64,000 nucleotides of DNA. It comes from Tulasnella sp. 424 (lineage: Eukaryota > Basidiomycota > Agaricomycetes > Cantharellales > Tulasnellaceae). The stretch's first letter is position 1. Each line of letters starts with the position of its first letter. Where the stretch lies: positions 108,076-172,075 of the forward strand of contig WSUB01000089.1 in assembly GCA_019633425.1 (NCBI GenBank), read 5' to 3'. Both the position numbers and the translations under genes were made by a program. Shown piece after piece: positions 23,594-35,180 of this stretch. The notes under the pieces were generated by a model. It had not been told where the DNA came from. It ran no database searches and saw only the letters and a program-made list of their open reading frames with translations.

Positions 23594-25491
23594 ATGTCTG
23601 GTACTCCTAAGCCTCTCATTGCCGTGGTCGGCACTACCGGAACGGGCAAGAGTCAGCTTGGGATAGAGTTGGCACTTGCACTTCAACGGCAATCGTCATT
23701 GCCTCCTGGCCTGAACTTTGGGAGATGGAAGGGTGCAAAAGTGATCAATGCGGATGCTATGCAAGTCTACCGGGGACTAGATATCGTGACCAACAAGGTC
23801 ACCGAAGAAGAGAAGCAAGGTGTCGAGCACCTCCTTATGGACTTCAAGGACCCAAGCGAGGAGTATTTCGTGTCACAGTGGATCAAAGATACCATGAACG
23901 AGGTTAGTCTGTCTTTCCGCGCTGATATCGGGAATACAGATTTTCAGTACCTCCATTTTTTGGCAGATCGAGCGATGTCATGAACAGGATCAACTCCCCA
24001 TTGTCGTCGGCGGCACGACGTACTGGATACAGCACCTCATATTTCCAAATCGGCTAGTTTCTTTGACAGAAGATGACACCGCCTCGAATGGGCCCGAAAA
24101 AGATGACATAGTGCCGGAAGTCTCCTCAGCAGTTACTAAAGCGCTGTCGAATTTACCGGAAGACTTGAAGCAACTCTATTCGGCCCTCCCTGACCGAAGC
24201 CAGTCCGAGGCATGCTCTGACGAAATAGCCTTTGCTCTGCATACTCTCTTGTGCAAGCTTGATCCGCCAATGGGAGCGCGATGGCACTGGAAGGACACGA
24301 GAAAGGTTCTTCGGAGCCTTGAGATCATTAAGGAGTCCGGTCAAAGAGCGAGTGATATTAACGCATCACAGGATGAGGTTGTCGGAATGGCCCGGTGAGC
24401 AGACATCCGCCTATACTCCGTGCCCGCAGTTTAACTGACCGTGACAGCTTCGGGCAGGTTCCCGACGCTCATTTACTGGCTTTATGCGAAACCCGAGCTG
24501 CTAAACCCAAGATTGGATGCTCGAGTTGACAAAATGACCCAAGTAAGCAGTCGGATGCTCAGGATAGACCGCCCCTGACGACCGGCGGTCAGAGAGGTAT
24601 GCTAGATGAAATTCGGAGCATGAGGGAGGCAGTCGCCAGCGGCTCTGAAGGATCCAATTCTTCCTCCGAGTTTGATTACACCAGAGGGATATTCCAAACA
24701 ATTGGTATGGTTGCAGTTAACAGTAGCTTTCAAGCCTTTGTTGACGCTCAGCTATGTAGGCTTCAAGGAATTTCATGATTATCTATCAACTCCGAGTCCC
24801 TCACCAACCCTTTTAAACCAGTCCGTGGAGCAAATGAAACACGGTACTAGGAAATACGCACAACGACAAGTTCGATGGATTCAGAACAAACTCCTTCCCG
24901 CTATACGAAGTCAAGGAACACACGCCACTCGCGCATCGCTCGCCTTGTTGGATGCAACAGGTACGACAAATCATTTCTATTATTCCTGCAAAAACTCATG
25001 AATGAGCTTTACTAGATCTGGACTCTTGGAACTCCACTGTGCGCGACGCTGGCTTGAATATTCTTTCTGGTACGCCTAACGCTCGTACCGTACTGCCGGT
25101 GGCAGCTTACCATTCCTGCAGATTTCCTTAGTGAAAGGACCAAGGACGACTTGATTGCACCGTCGCCTGTGGCTCAGGATTTACTTTCTGGAACTAGGGT
25201 CATCGTAAGGTCAGTCAAAGAAGTTGCAAGGCAGCCCCATACTAATCGCCGGGTTCAACCTTCAGCGCTTCCGTCACTCTGCAAAACAGGAAGAGGAGAG
25301 TCTGCGAGGTCTGCACAGTGGACCCATCTAAGCCCGTCATGATCGAAGAAGGGAACGAGTGGCAAGCCCATGCCCGGTCGAAGGCGCACCGAAATCGAGC
25401 CGGGAGAGAGCGGCGGATTGCGGAACAGCTGGCGCAGAGGGAGGAGAAACAGAGGCTACGGGCTGAAGGGCGAATTTCTCCAACACACTAG
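23594..25491 (+). CDS. tRNA dimethylallyltransferase (IPPT, Mod5/TRIT1 type)
   Basis: Exons 23594-23902, 23967-24394, 24458-24542, 24593-24704, 24760-24960, 25016-25069, 25122-25209, 25266-25491; 1503 nt, 500 residues. It transfers a dimethylallyl group from DMAPP to A37 of tRNAs reading UNN codons. Motifs: P-loop VGTTGTGKS at residues 12-20, [14 protein letters not shown], the substrate-binding GGTTYWIQ, and [10 protein letters not shown]. In the last exon RRVCEVC and a later [11 protein letters not shown] form the C2H2 zinc finger of eukaryotic members. An in-frame upstream extension exists but the ATG at 23594 fits the family start; mitochondrial targeting from an upstream ATG cannot be excluded. 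At exon 3 two acceptors lie close together; the downstream one (after 24457) keeps the frame. Confidence 0.94.
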
Positions 25492-25809
25492 ACTCAGCTT
25501 AATGGTCAATTCTAACAGCTCCAGTTCCATCACTTAATATCACCGTATTTTCCTTTCCGGGATAATATCATCACTCAGTGCTTCCCTCGCTCGGCGGAAT
25601 TCGCATAATGCCTCCAGCACACCCAACGCTCCCGCAAAGGCGCAAGAGGACCAACTATGAACGTAAGCGGAGTTCTGCGCTGTAATCACGAGATGTTCGG
25701 GCGGGACAGACACACCCCGCTGACGGCGACCCCCACATGGGCCCGCAAAGTCTGACGAGTTACCACGACTGACTCCCTCACCCATCCCTTCTAGCGTCCC
25801 CCGTCCTTC
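25492..25809. other. Intergenic, no gene seen
   Basis: Short space between the IPT and deaminase genes. A 156-codon minus-strand frame (25540-26010) runs across it but is antisense to deaminase exon 1 and shows no family motif. Confidence 0.5.
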
Positions 25810-28121
25810 ATGTCTATTGCCAGCAGTTATCAAGAAGCTCGCCAAGCACTCATTACTGAGGATCGCTCCCTCCGGCTGGATTCTCAAAGCCAATACCTCA
25901 ACGCTCTGGGTCCAGCAGAAATTCTGCAACAGGCTGATGGGATAATTCGGAAGATCAGAGCGACAGAAGCGGAATCCGTGTGGTGCAAGGAGACCGAAAG
26001 GATTCCTCATATCTTTCCTGGAATGGAGTTTCTCACTGGTGAGGAACTATAGAACGACTTCGAGCAGCGCGTCACGGTTAGTTAACCCTAGCATGCCTCA
26101 GCCAAGGAAACCATCCAAAACACCGAACTGTTCAAATGGGTCAGGAAACTTCCGAAAGGAGCTTTATTACACGCACATATGGACGCCACGTAAGTGGACG
26201 TGAGCCTCCAAATTCACGAGCGGGTTTGATAGGTTATTACCAGATGTGATGCCGAGTTCCTCCTTCGTACGGCTTCAGAGGAACCACAAATGCATGTACG
26301 AACATCGGTTCAGATCACTCCCAAAACGATCGGCTCGACCACGCCCGAGTTTCGGGCAATGCCTGTCGATTTCAAAGCATCTTCATATTTAAGCGTGACA
26401 AGCTCGGATTACGAAGGAGGCGCCTGGATCGCAATGCAAGTGGCACGAGAAAATTTTTCTGCGGAGCTCGGAAGTGCCGAGGGATTCGATAATTGGGTTC
26501 TCGCTGCCATGCGAATTGATCCGGAGGAGGCTTACGTGAAGTACAACACGAGCAAAAAGGTCCCAACGCTTCTGCAATGCGCAGCAATCACCGCTGACTC
26601 GCTTGTACAACAGATCTGGACAAAGTTTGGGAGTACATTTACTGTCGCTAGGGTGCGTATGTGGCGACGTATTTCTGTGTGTTGAATCGTGTTCTCAGCG
26701 ACCACCTCCTCAGGGTCTTCTCGAGTTCGAACCGATTCTTCGAAAATATGTCCGACAGTTTCTTCTCACTTCCATCGAAGATGGTATTTCATACATCGAA
26801 ATGCGAACCAACTTCTTCAATAAGTGCGTTCTTCTTCATGACTCCCTGTTAGGGAGTGTCTGATCTCTTTTGCATTGAGATCAGGGCCATAACTCGATCT
26901 AACGGGTCAGACGACTTCTCTACGGCCGAAAAGGTCCAACTAATTGGGGAAGTCATTGACGAGGTTAAGGAAGAGATGAACTCTCAAGGAAGGGGAGAGG
27001 AATTTGTAGGAGCGAAGGTTTGTGGAATTCTCCTTTGCCCTGAAGCGACATGAAAAGTGATACGCTTTTCAGATCATATACATCACCATCCGTTTCATCT
27101 CTTCTGAAGATCTCGAATGGTATCTCAATGACTGCATAAGCCTGAAACGGCAGTTCCCAAATCTCATCGCAGGTCGGATACCCCCTATTCCCAAATGCGC
27201 TGCCAAACCTCAATGACTGACATAAGGATGCGACGTTTAGGCTTTGATCTCGTCGGACAAGAGGATACTGGCGTTCCGCTCCTCGACTATCTTCCAAAAC
27301 TTCTCGAGTTCCAAGACAGATGCAAGGAAGCAGAGCTTTCAATCCCATTCATCTTTCATGCGGGAGAGACTTTGGGCGACGGAGACCGTGTCGATGATAA
27401 CTTGTACGACGCAATCCTGTTAGGGACAAAGCGCATCGGGCACGGGTGAGCCATAATCCTGAAATAGCTTGGGATGAAGCCTAATAGCGGGATCTAAGCT
27501 TCTCACTAGTAAAGCACCCTCATCTAATGAAACTTTGTCGAGAAAGGAAGATCGCGATCGAAGTCTGCCCCATCTCGTATGCACTTTTTTCCTCTGGCTA
27601 GAAACACAAGTTCACTAATTAATCCGCATACAGGAATGAAATTCTGGTTTGTCTCCTGTTACCCAAGGTCTTCATCTCGTGGACTCATTAGCATTACCCT
27701 AGCGCCTTACTTCCTCGATGCCTGCTCATCCGTTGCCCGTGATGTTGAACCATGGGCTGACTGTGGCACTATCTTCCGATGACCCAGCCGTCTTCGGAAA
27801 TTTAGGACTCTCATATGACTATTTCCAGGTACGATGATCGGGGGGAAAAATTAAAATCTACTTTTCGTTGACGAGTCGGACATTCTCGGATAAGGTTTTA
27901 GTCTCAAGTGAGGTCACTGGCCTAATAACACTTGGTGTACTTGCCCGAGAGTCATTGATGGTATGTTGCATATTTAACGCGAAAATGACCTGACTCTTAT
28001 GATATCCCTCACAATTCAGATATCTGAACTCGAACCCGAAGAGAAGGATATTGCGGTCGCAAAGTGGGATCGTCGTTGGCAGGCTTTCTTGCGGGATATC
28101 ATCCAGACACACGAGGCGTAG
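25810..28121 (+). CDS. ADGF/CECR1-type adenosine deaminase-like protein
   Basis: Thirteen exons: 25810-26038, 26102-26189, 26244-26559, 26614-26652, 26714-26823, 26885-27017, 27073-27172, 27241-27445, 27499-27576, 27634-27646, 27703-27828, 27895-27960, 28020-28121; 1605 nt, 534 residues. Deaminase zinc and catalytic motifs are all present: HAHMD (residues 100-104), HAGE (378-381), RIGHG (403-407) and SSDDP (461-465). The expected reaction is adenosine to inosine. No signal peptide is visible, unlike secreted animal ADGFs. Exon 10 is only 13 nt (Ser-Asn-Glu-Ile-Leu joins Arg-Leu-Thr). The intron 26560-26613 is 54 nt, in frame and stop-free, so its retention would add 18 residues. The 3' end of this gene is duplicated at 31885-32422. 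Confidence 0.88.
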
Positions 28122-28607
28122 ATAAACAAAGAGACGGAGTTCTCAGTATAGCATAACGACTGAAACCTGTACAACTTAAGCGCCTCTATCGAGTGAGTGA
28201 CGAAAGGGCACACTGCGTTCCACCTCAGCGCCAGGGAAGTCACCGCAGTCTTGACCGCGAACCCAAGTCTGGCGAATGCCACCGGACGCACCATCCACAC
28301 TCAGCTTGACCATGCTCCCACTTATATCTTGCATTAATTCGTGAACCATTCCTTTGCGCACTGTATAGTGCGGAAGAAGTCCGAGAGTGAAGATCCTACG
28401 CGAGTGACCGAGGCCCATTCCTTAAAACCCAGCTTCTATACATATATGCAATAAATCGAGTATCATACGGAGCCATTGAAATGCCTAGACAAATGCAGAG
28501 CTATTTGATCGTGACGCGTTGCGTGGATGAAGTCCAGAGGGCCCTGTACAAAGAAACCTGCAATAGAGTGCTAAGTTCCTTAGAGTTCCGGCATCTGAAT
28601 GATACGA
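28122..28607. other. Convergent 3' region between deaminase and DUF6535 gene
   Basis: No gene seen. This stretch is part of the duplicated unit; its counterpart at 32423-32645 is shorter by about 260 bp. Confidence 0.5.
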
Positions 28608-31124
28608 TCACTGCTCTTGTGGGCTTGGGTACGAAGAGCCATCAGATATCTCCAGCTGCTGGATCCTGTCCCACTGAGAACCGGGCGGATCGGACCTACA
28701 GAGGTATGCGGAGATTGAGACTGAGCCAATCACCTAGGGCAATGAAGGTAACAACTCACGGTAAAGAATAGATAGCCCTGATTCGTAGCGTTTCTTGTTG
28801 CCGGTGACACCAGCGTTCATCTGGGTTTCGGATTTGTAATAGTGTTTTTCTCTGGGTAAAGTCACAGGGTGAGATATTTCGAAACAAGTATGAATTGCAA
28901 GGAAGTCAAACCTGAATCCGACCAGAAAGCTCATCAATGTCAAACACAAACGCGTTGAAGTACTTGTGGAATGCGATGCGCTTTCTCCACCCGTCTCTGT
29001 TCGCCCAGGTACTCGGATCGTAGGAGAAAAGCTGACGTATTGGTGGGCTGAATGCGCGAAGGACGTCGAGACATTCATGGTATCCCGGGTCAGCTTGATA
29101 GATGGTTCGGAGCCCCGCCAGATAGTTTTTGAGCATGTCGACGAAACGTGCCGGAATACTAGAGAGTGAAGAGGTGCGTTCAAGTCAGGCCACAGAATCA
29201 TGATCGAACGACGCACGTGGTATGAGTGGCCCGGAACGTGAACTCCCGCTGCCAAGCTTTCGCCAAATCGACTCGTATATTTCTTATTGCTTGCCGCGCT
29301 CCGTCTGAAACCCGAAGACTTCGCAGAACTGGTTCACATATCTCCAGTAGGGCGAACTTATGCTGCAACGTGATGATGTGCGACTGGTCGCGGTTCACGA
29401 CTATGATTTGGCGGACACCCTTCAGTATATTCATCAGGACGCCGTCACAGTCGACAAGGCTGCTGCATTCCAGCCCTGTCAAGGTCTTAAACGCTTTGTC
29501 TAGGGTCTGGATCATGGTTTCCACATCACGACTGCAAAGAAAAGCTCGTATTCAGCCTGACTGAGTAAATTCGTCCAACGTAATGGACGAACCATCCGTA
29601 TGATTGTGGTGCCGATTCCATCTTGAGGCGTTGGACCGTATTGAGGTTGAATACGGCCCACATGATCACGGAAAAAAGCCTCCAGTCTGGGTCGGGATCT
29701 GAATCAGAATACTTGATCAGATGACCACCAATGTTTTTGACCGCTTCATCTGGCAGGTTACTCCTGTCCACCTGATGGGTGGGGAACCTAAGGGTAGCCC
29801 TAACGAGGCCCGCTGAACACTCCGAAAGTCCTTCCTGTGGAGCCGAAATCGTTGCTTCTTTGGCTGTGTGTACGAGCGTTAGGTCGTAAGTTGATCTCCG
29901 GTGAGAATCCAAAACAAGCATGATATGGGTAGCAACCCCGCAATACAACCGTCTCGCAGCCACAGCAATGTCGATTTGATCACGGCCTCGGAGCTGCAAC
30001 ATTCTGGCGTAGGAATTCTCGAATTGGTCACGGAACCGCTCCTGGAAATCGCTGTCCCTCCATAGTTGCTCCATTTGGCTGGGATTCGAGATACCCAGGA
30101 TGTTGGCTGTGGCGTATAAAAGAGTGGCTGGGTCATCAGAGGTACAGATAGCCCGCCGGAGAGTAATGATTTGGAGGGTCTCGAGGCTTTCCTCCCCGCG
30201 ACCATGGGTCAGTAATCGGAACCACCGTTTGATGGTATGTGCGGAGATGAGGCCCCGCCACTTGAGTCTTTTAATCGTGCGTACCCCCAGAAGCATGTGC
30301 GAAAGGGGACTATGGAAGGGACAGTACTTGTCCCAAATCGTGCAGAGCGCACTGCCAATGAAGAATGCGAGACCGACGTACATGGGGACTCCGACGATGA
30401 CGGCGATTGTGGGGCTCAGGTGCCTGAGGTAGAGGATGAGCGATAAGCAGAAGATAATGAGACCTATTTGGAGGAGGGACGGGAGCACATCATCCAGAAT
30501 GGTCTGAAGCCGCCATCGTTCGGCCCCAAGGTACCGCCTGAGCTGCTCCCAACGTTGGCTATCTGGGCCACCCCCGCTACGCTTGCGGTAGTAGACAAGC
30601 CATTGGCAACCCAAAACCGCCAAGAAGGAGGATATAATTGCAAATGCTAGGCTCAACGCGAAGAGGGCGTTGATAATGACGATGTCGTGGGGAGCAGAGA
30701 ATCCTGCGGATGGAAGAGGGGACGTGATGGGAACGCTGTCATTCCTCCCTGTCACTAATTGTGTCAGGAGAGCGTTGTTCTGTGCGAGCAACGCGTTAGT
30801 GTCGTCAGATGAGTCGGCTGACAAGAGGGGAAGAGTGAACGCAAGGAATGCGGTATTGATTCCAGCAAAAAGAGCGGCCTGTGCATCACGTCAAGGTGTT
30901 GTGAATATAGGAGGTCAATGTCACCATGTGAAGATTTCATGGCTCACAAAAATCAACAGTCCATTCAACTGATCCTTTAGTCCCGACACCATATCATCGT
31001 CTAATTCATTCGCAAGGGCATCGTAGCAGCGGTAAAATTTGCCGCCGTCTTGACCAAACTCCTCTGGAGGGTCGGGAATTTTGAAAACATGAGCATCGAG
31101 GGGATTTGGGTTGAGTGTAGCCAT
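28608..31124 (-). CDS. DUF6535 multi-pass membrane protein, copy A
   Basis: Minus-strand exons 31124-30948, 30878-29593, 29531-29217, 29158-28912, 28851-28760, 28695-28608; 2205 nt, 734 residues. The N-terminal cytosolic part (PDPPEEFGQDGGKFYRCYD) leads into the DUF6535 domain: AALFAGINTAFLAF, then a helix NALFALSLAFAIISSFLAVLG followed by QWLVYYRK, and further helices IGLIIFCLSLILYL and VGVPMYVGLAFFIG. The C-terminal 350 residues are soluble with no motif I know, ending in the DPDERWC region. The family is widely expanded in mushrooms and has no known function. The donor at the 29593 junction is GTTCGT where copy B has GTACGT. One of two tandem copies. Confidence 0.85.
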
Positions 31125-31884
31125 TGAAGATGGTAGTTGTTCGCTGCTTGAGATGGAGGTAGAGAAAGGAAAACGATATTTGTGGCTTGCCTCAAGGCGT
31201 CCGCTTGGTGCATGGTTTACAGCCGGCAGTCCTGGGGACTGCCTCAACTCTGCGCTGCGTTCGTCAGCTCAAGTGATCCAACAGCAAGATCAAAATCTGG
31301 TGACCAGAATCCTGGTCCAGCTTGCAACTGTTGCCCAGCTAAACGTGACTTTGGTCAGGGTCTCCGCTTTCCCGCCAACAAACATTCATTCCGCCTTCCC
31401 CACTACCACGACGCTGCATTTTGATGGTCGTTCTAGGTCGCACTAAATGCCTGCACTTCAATGGAGTGAACAATTTATCGTCCTCCTTGGGGTGCAGCCG
31501 TTGCAAGGCAGAGGACCTAGGGACCCGATAACGGTGTCACCGGGAGGTAGGGACCCTGTACTATGGTAGACGGATCGTCCGCGGTTGAATTCACTTCGCG
31601 CGTGTGCGCTTCACGAGGGGTAAGGCCGTTAGGCACATAAAATAGGTTTTGATAAGTGAGATAACTGTATACGGGGTTCTCGGGGGCTTATTGGCCAGGG
31701 TTGCCTGCTTGCTTGGCATATAGCGTGCCACCCTCGGACGTTTGAATTCTGCCCTGCACCCTACCCCTCGACCATTTCACTTTCCCATCTGCCGAACTAC
31801 AATGACATGTCTCTCTCATTAGATACAACATGGCCCAAAAAGGAGGGGGGGAAGGGACTCTCACATCGCCCTCGTCTCTCAGAA
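31125..31884. other. Upstream region of DUF6535 copy A and duplication junction
   Basis: No gene seen. The first 450 bases match the upstream region of copy B (35181-35680). The boundary between units A and B lies in about 31570-31885. Confidence 0.55.
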
Positions 31885-32422
31885 AACACAATTACTAATT
31901 AACCCGCATTCTAACCCGCATTCAGGAATGAAATTTTGGTTTGTCCGGTCACCCGAGGTCTTCATCTCGTGCATTATCTTAGCGCCTTACCTCTTCAATA
32001 CCTGCTCATCCGCTGCCTGGCGTGATGCTGAATCGTGAGCTGACTGTGGCGTTATCATCTGGTGACCCAGCCGTCTTCGGGAATTTAGGACGCTTGTATG
32101 ACTACGTCCGGGTATGATAATCAGAAACCTTTGAAAGCCACTCTCCGTTGACGAGTTGGACATTCTCGAATCAGGTTTTGGTTTCAACCAAGGTCACTGG
32201 CCTTATAACACTTGGTGTCCTTGCCCGGGAGTCATTGATGGTATGTTGCGCATTTCACGTGAGAATGGCCTGACTCTTACGATGTTCCTCGCAATGCAGA
32301 TATCTGAACTCAAACCCGAAGAGAAGGATATTGCGGTCGCAAAGTGGGATCGTCGTTGGCAGGCTCTCTTGCGCGATGTTATCAAGGCACAAGTACCAAC
32401 CGTAGATAGTCAGAAAGATTAA
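31885..32422 (+). pseudogene. 3' fragment of the ADGF-type deaminase gene
   Basis: Corresponds to the last four exons of the gene at 25810-28121. Exons equivalent to 10 (near 31927) and 11 (near 31980-32113) are followed by intact equivalents of the last two (near 32174-32239 and 32300-32422). There is no upstream catalytic half, no start, and no promoter. The exon 11 equivalent carries an insertion of two bases relative to the parent after the HPLP codons, which shifts the frame, and the catalytic SSDDP reads SSGDP in the corresponding place. It is a by-product of the tandem duplication whose left end fell inside the deaminase gene. Confidence 0.85.
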
Positions 32423-32645
32423 GTTCGCAGTACGAGATAGCAATTGGGGCCTATACCGTTTGAACGCCTCTATTGAACGAGTAACGAATGGGCTTCCAGC
32501 GTTCAATATCAGGGTCGGGGGGCTCATTGTAATCGTGATCGCGAATCTAAAGGAACGGAACATAAAGAGAAACCCGCAACAGAGTACACTACTTCAGACC
32601 AAGAGGCTCCCCCAAGTTCCAGCATTCAAAAGATACGATCAACGC

Positions 32646-35180
32646 TCAAAAGGATTGAGAATGCTCTAACGGGGTTGGGTACGAAGAACTATCCGATTTC
32701 TCCAGTCTATGCTGCATCCCGGCCCACCCAGAATAAGGCGAATCGGACCTACACAAAGTGACTGAGACCGAGCTCATCAGAGACGGGAGACGAGAACAAT
32801 GACTCACGGTTGAGAATAAACGGCGCTTATTGAAAGTGGTTCTTCCCAGCGACACCAACGTTCGTCTGGGTCTCGGACTTGTAGATCTAGAGTATTGTTC
32901 TGCGTGATGTCACGAGAGTGAGATATTGAGGAGAAGTCTGAACGGCGGGGAAGTCAAACCTGGATTTTGCGAGAAAGCCTATCAACGTCATACACAAACG
33001 CATTGAAGTTCTTGTGGAACGCAATGCGCGCTCTCATTCCGGCCGTGGACGCCCATTGCTTCGGATCGTAGGAGAAAAGCCTGCGTATTCCTGGACCAAA
33101 TGCTTGCAGGACTTCGAGATACTCGTTGCATCCCGAGTCAGCCTGATAAACGGGTCGGAGCCCAGCTAGATACTGTTCGAGCATGTCAACTAAACGTGTC
33201 GTAATGCTAGGGAGTGAAGAGATGGGTTCAGGTCAGGCCAGAGCATCATGATCGGACGGCGTACTGTTTATTCGCGGCCCGAAGCGCGCACTTTCGCTGC
33301 CAAGCTTGAGATAGATCAAGTCGCATATCTCTTATTACCTCTCGCATTGCATCCGAAACTCGAGGACTTTTCAAAATCGGTTCACATATCTCCAAAAGGG
33401 CGAATTTATGATGCAACGTGAAGCTTGACTGGGAACGGACGAAAATTTGTCGGATACCCCGCAGCATATTCATCAGGACGGCTTCGCCGTCAACAAGGTC
33501 CCCGCCTTCTGGCCCAGTCAAGACCTTAAACGCCTTGTCTAAGGTCTGTATCATGCCTTCCACGTCAGTACTGCAAAGGAAGTTTGAATTCAGCCTAATT
33601 GGTAAGGTCATACGACTGTAATTGACGTACCATCCGTATGGCTGTGGCGGCGATTCCATTTTAAGGCATCGGACCGAGTGGAGGTCGAATACGGCCCACA
33701 TGATCACAAAAAAGAGCCTCCGGTCTGGGTCTGGGTCTGGGATTGAGCCGGAATAAGTGATCAGATGGCTGCCAATGTCCATGACCGCTTCATCCGGCAG
33801 GCTACTCCTGTCCAACTTGGGTACCGGAAATCTAAGGGTAGCCCTGACTAAGCCTGCTGAGCACTCCGAATGTCCGTCCTGTGTAGTCGAAACCATCGCT
33901 TCTTTAGCTGTCTGCACCTCGGTTAAGTCGCACGCTGGTCCCCGGTTAGAATCCAAGAGAAGCATGATATGGGCAGCGACCCCGCAATACAACCGTCTCG
34001 CAGCCACGGCAATACCGACTTTATCGCGGCCTCGGAGCAGCAACACCCTGGCGTAGGAGTTCTTGAATTGGTCACTGAACCGCTCCCGGAAATCGCTGTC
34101 GCTCCACAGTAGCGCCATTTGGGTGGGATTCGAGATACCGAGGATGTTGGCTGTGGCATGTAGAAGAGTGGCTGGGTCATCAGAAGTACAGATGGCCCGC
34201 TTGAGAGTAATGATTTGGAGGGACTCGAGGCTCTCCTCCTCTCGACGGCGGACCAGTGCATGAAACCACCGTTTCGTGGTGTCAGCGGAAATGAGGTCCT
34301 GCCACTTGAATCGTCTGATAGCTCCGGAAGCGAAGATCGTGCGTACCCCCAAGAGCGTATGCGAAAGGGGGCTATGGAAGGGACAGAACTTATCCCAGAG
34401 CGTGCAGAGTGCACTACCAACGAAGAATGCGAGACCGACGTACATGGGGACTCCGACGATGATGGCGATTGTGGGGCTCAGGTATCTAAGGTAGATGATG
34501 AGCGATACGCAGAAGATAATGAGACCTATTTGGAGGAGGGATGGGAGCACATCGTCCAGGATGGTCTGAAGCCGCCATCGTTCGGCCCCAAGGAACCGCT
34601 TGAGCTGCTCCCAACGTTGCTTGTCTGGGCCACCCCCGCTACGCTTGCGGTAGTAGACAAGCCATTGGCGACCCAGAACCGCCAGGAAGGAGGATATAAT
34701 TGCAAATGCGAGGCTCAACGCGAAGAGGGCGTTGATAATGAAGATGTCGCGGGCAGGAGAGAATCCAGCGGATGGAAGCGGGGACATGGTAGGAACGCTG
34801 TCATTCCTGCCTGTCACTAATTGTGTCAGGAGAGCGTTGTTCTGTGCAAGCAACGCGTTAGTGTCGTCAGATGAGTCGGCTGACAACATGGGAAGAGTGA
34901 GCGCAAGGAATGCGGTATTGATCCCAGCAAAGAGACCGGCCTGTACATCGCGTATTGTGAATAAAGGAGGTTAATGGGACCATATCAAAATTTCATGGCT
35001 CACAAAAATTAACAGTCCTTCCAACTGCTCCTTTAGTCCCGTGACCATGTCATCGTCAATTTCATCCGCAAGGTCATCGTAGCAGCGGTAAAATTTGCCG
35101 CCGTCTTGACCAAACTCCTCTGGAGGGTCGGGAATTTCGAAAACATGAGCGTTGAGGGGATTTGGGTTGAGAGTATCCAT
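32646..35180 (-). CDS. DUF6535 multi-pass membrane protein, copy B
   Basis: Minus-strand exons 35180-35004, 34940-33631, 33570-33265, 33206-32960, 32899-32808, 32748-32646; 2235 nt, 744 residues. Same architecture as copy A: a short N-terminal segment (PDPPEEFGQDGGKFYRCYDD), helices at GINTAFLALTLP and NALFALSLAFAIISSFL, then IGLIIFCVSLIIYL and VGVPMYVGLAFFVG, and a long soluble C-terminus. It is ten residues longer than copy A, mostly from a short insertion in exon 2 (IFASGAIRR). Both copies keep complete frames and conserved splice sites, so both appear functional despite divergence in the soluble region. Function of the family is unknown. Confidence 0.86.

Larger units (their letters stand above)
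27600..31570. repeat. Tandem segmental duplication, unit A
   Basis: Approximate limits of a block that recurs at 31885-35680 in the same orientation. It contains the last exons of the deaminase gene, the whole DUF6535 gene on the minus strand, and several hundred bases of its upstream region. The left edge is near the intron before the 13-nt exon of the deaminase. Similarity is high but clearly diverged in introns. Confidence 0.75.

Noticed and set aside
25540..26010. 156-codon minus-strand open frame
   Set aside because: Antisense to the first deaminase exon; no recognisable domain and no splice logic.
28734..29255. 173-codon minus-strand frame over the DUF6535 C-terminal exons
   Set aside because: It is a read-through of an intron in a different frame; the spliced model conserved between both copies is better.
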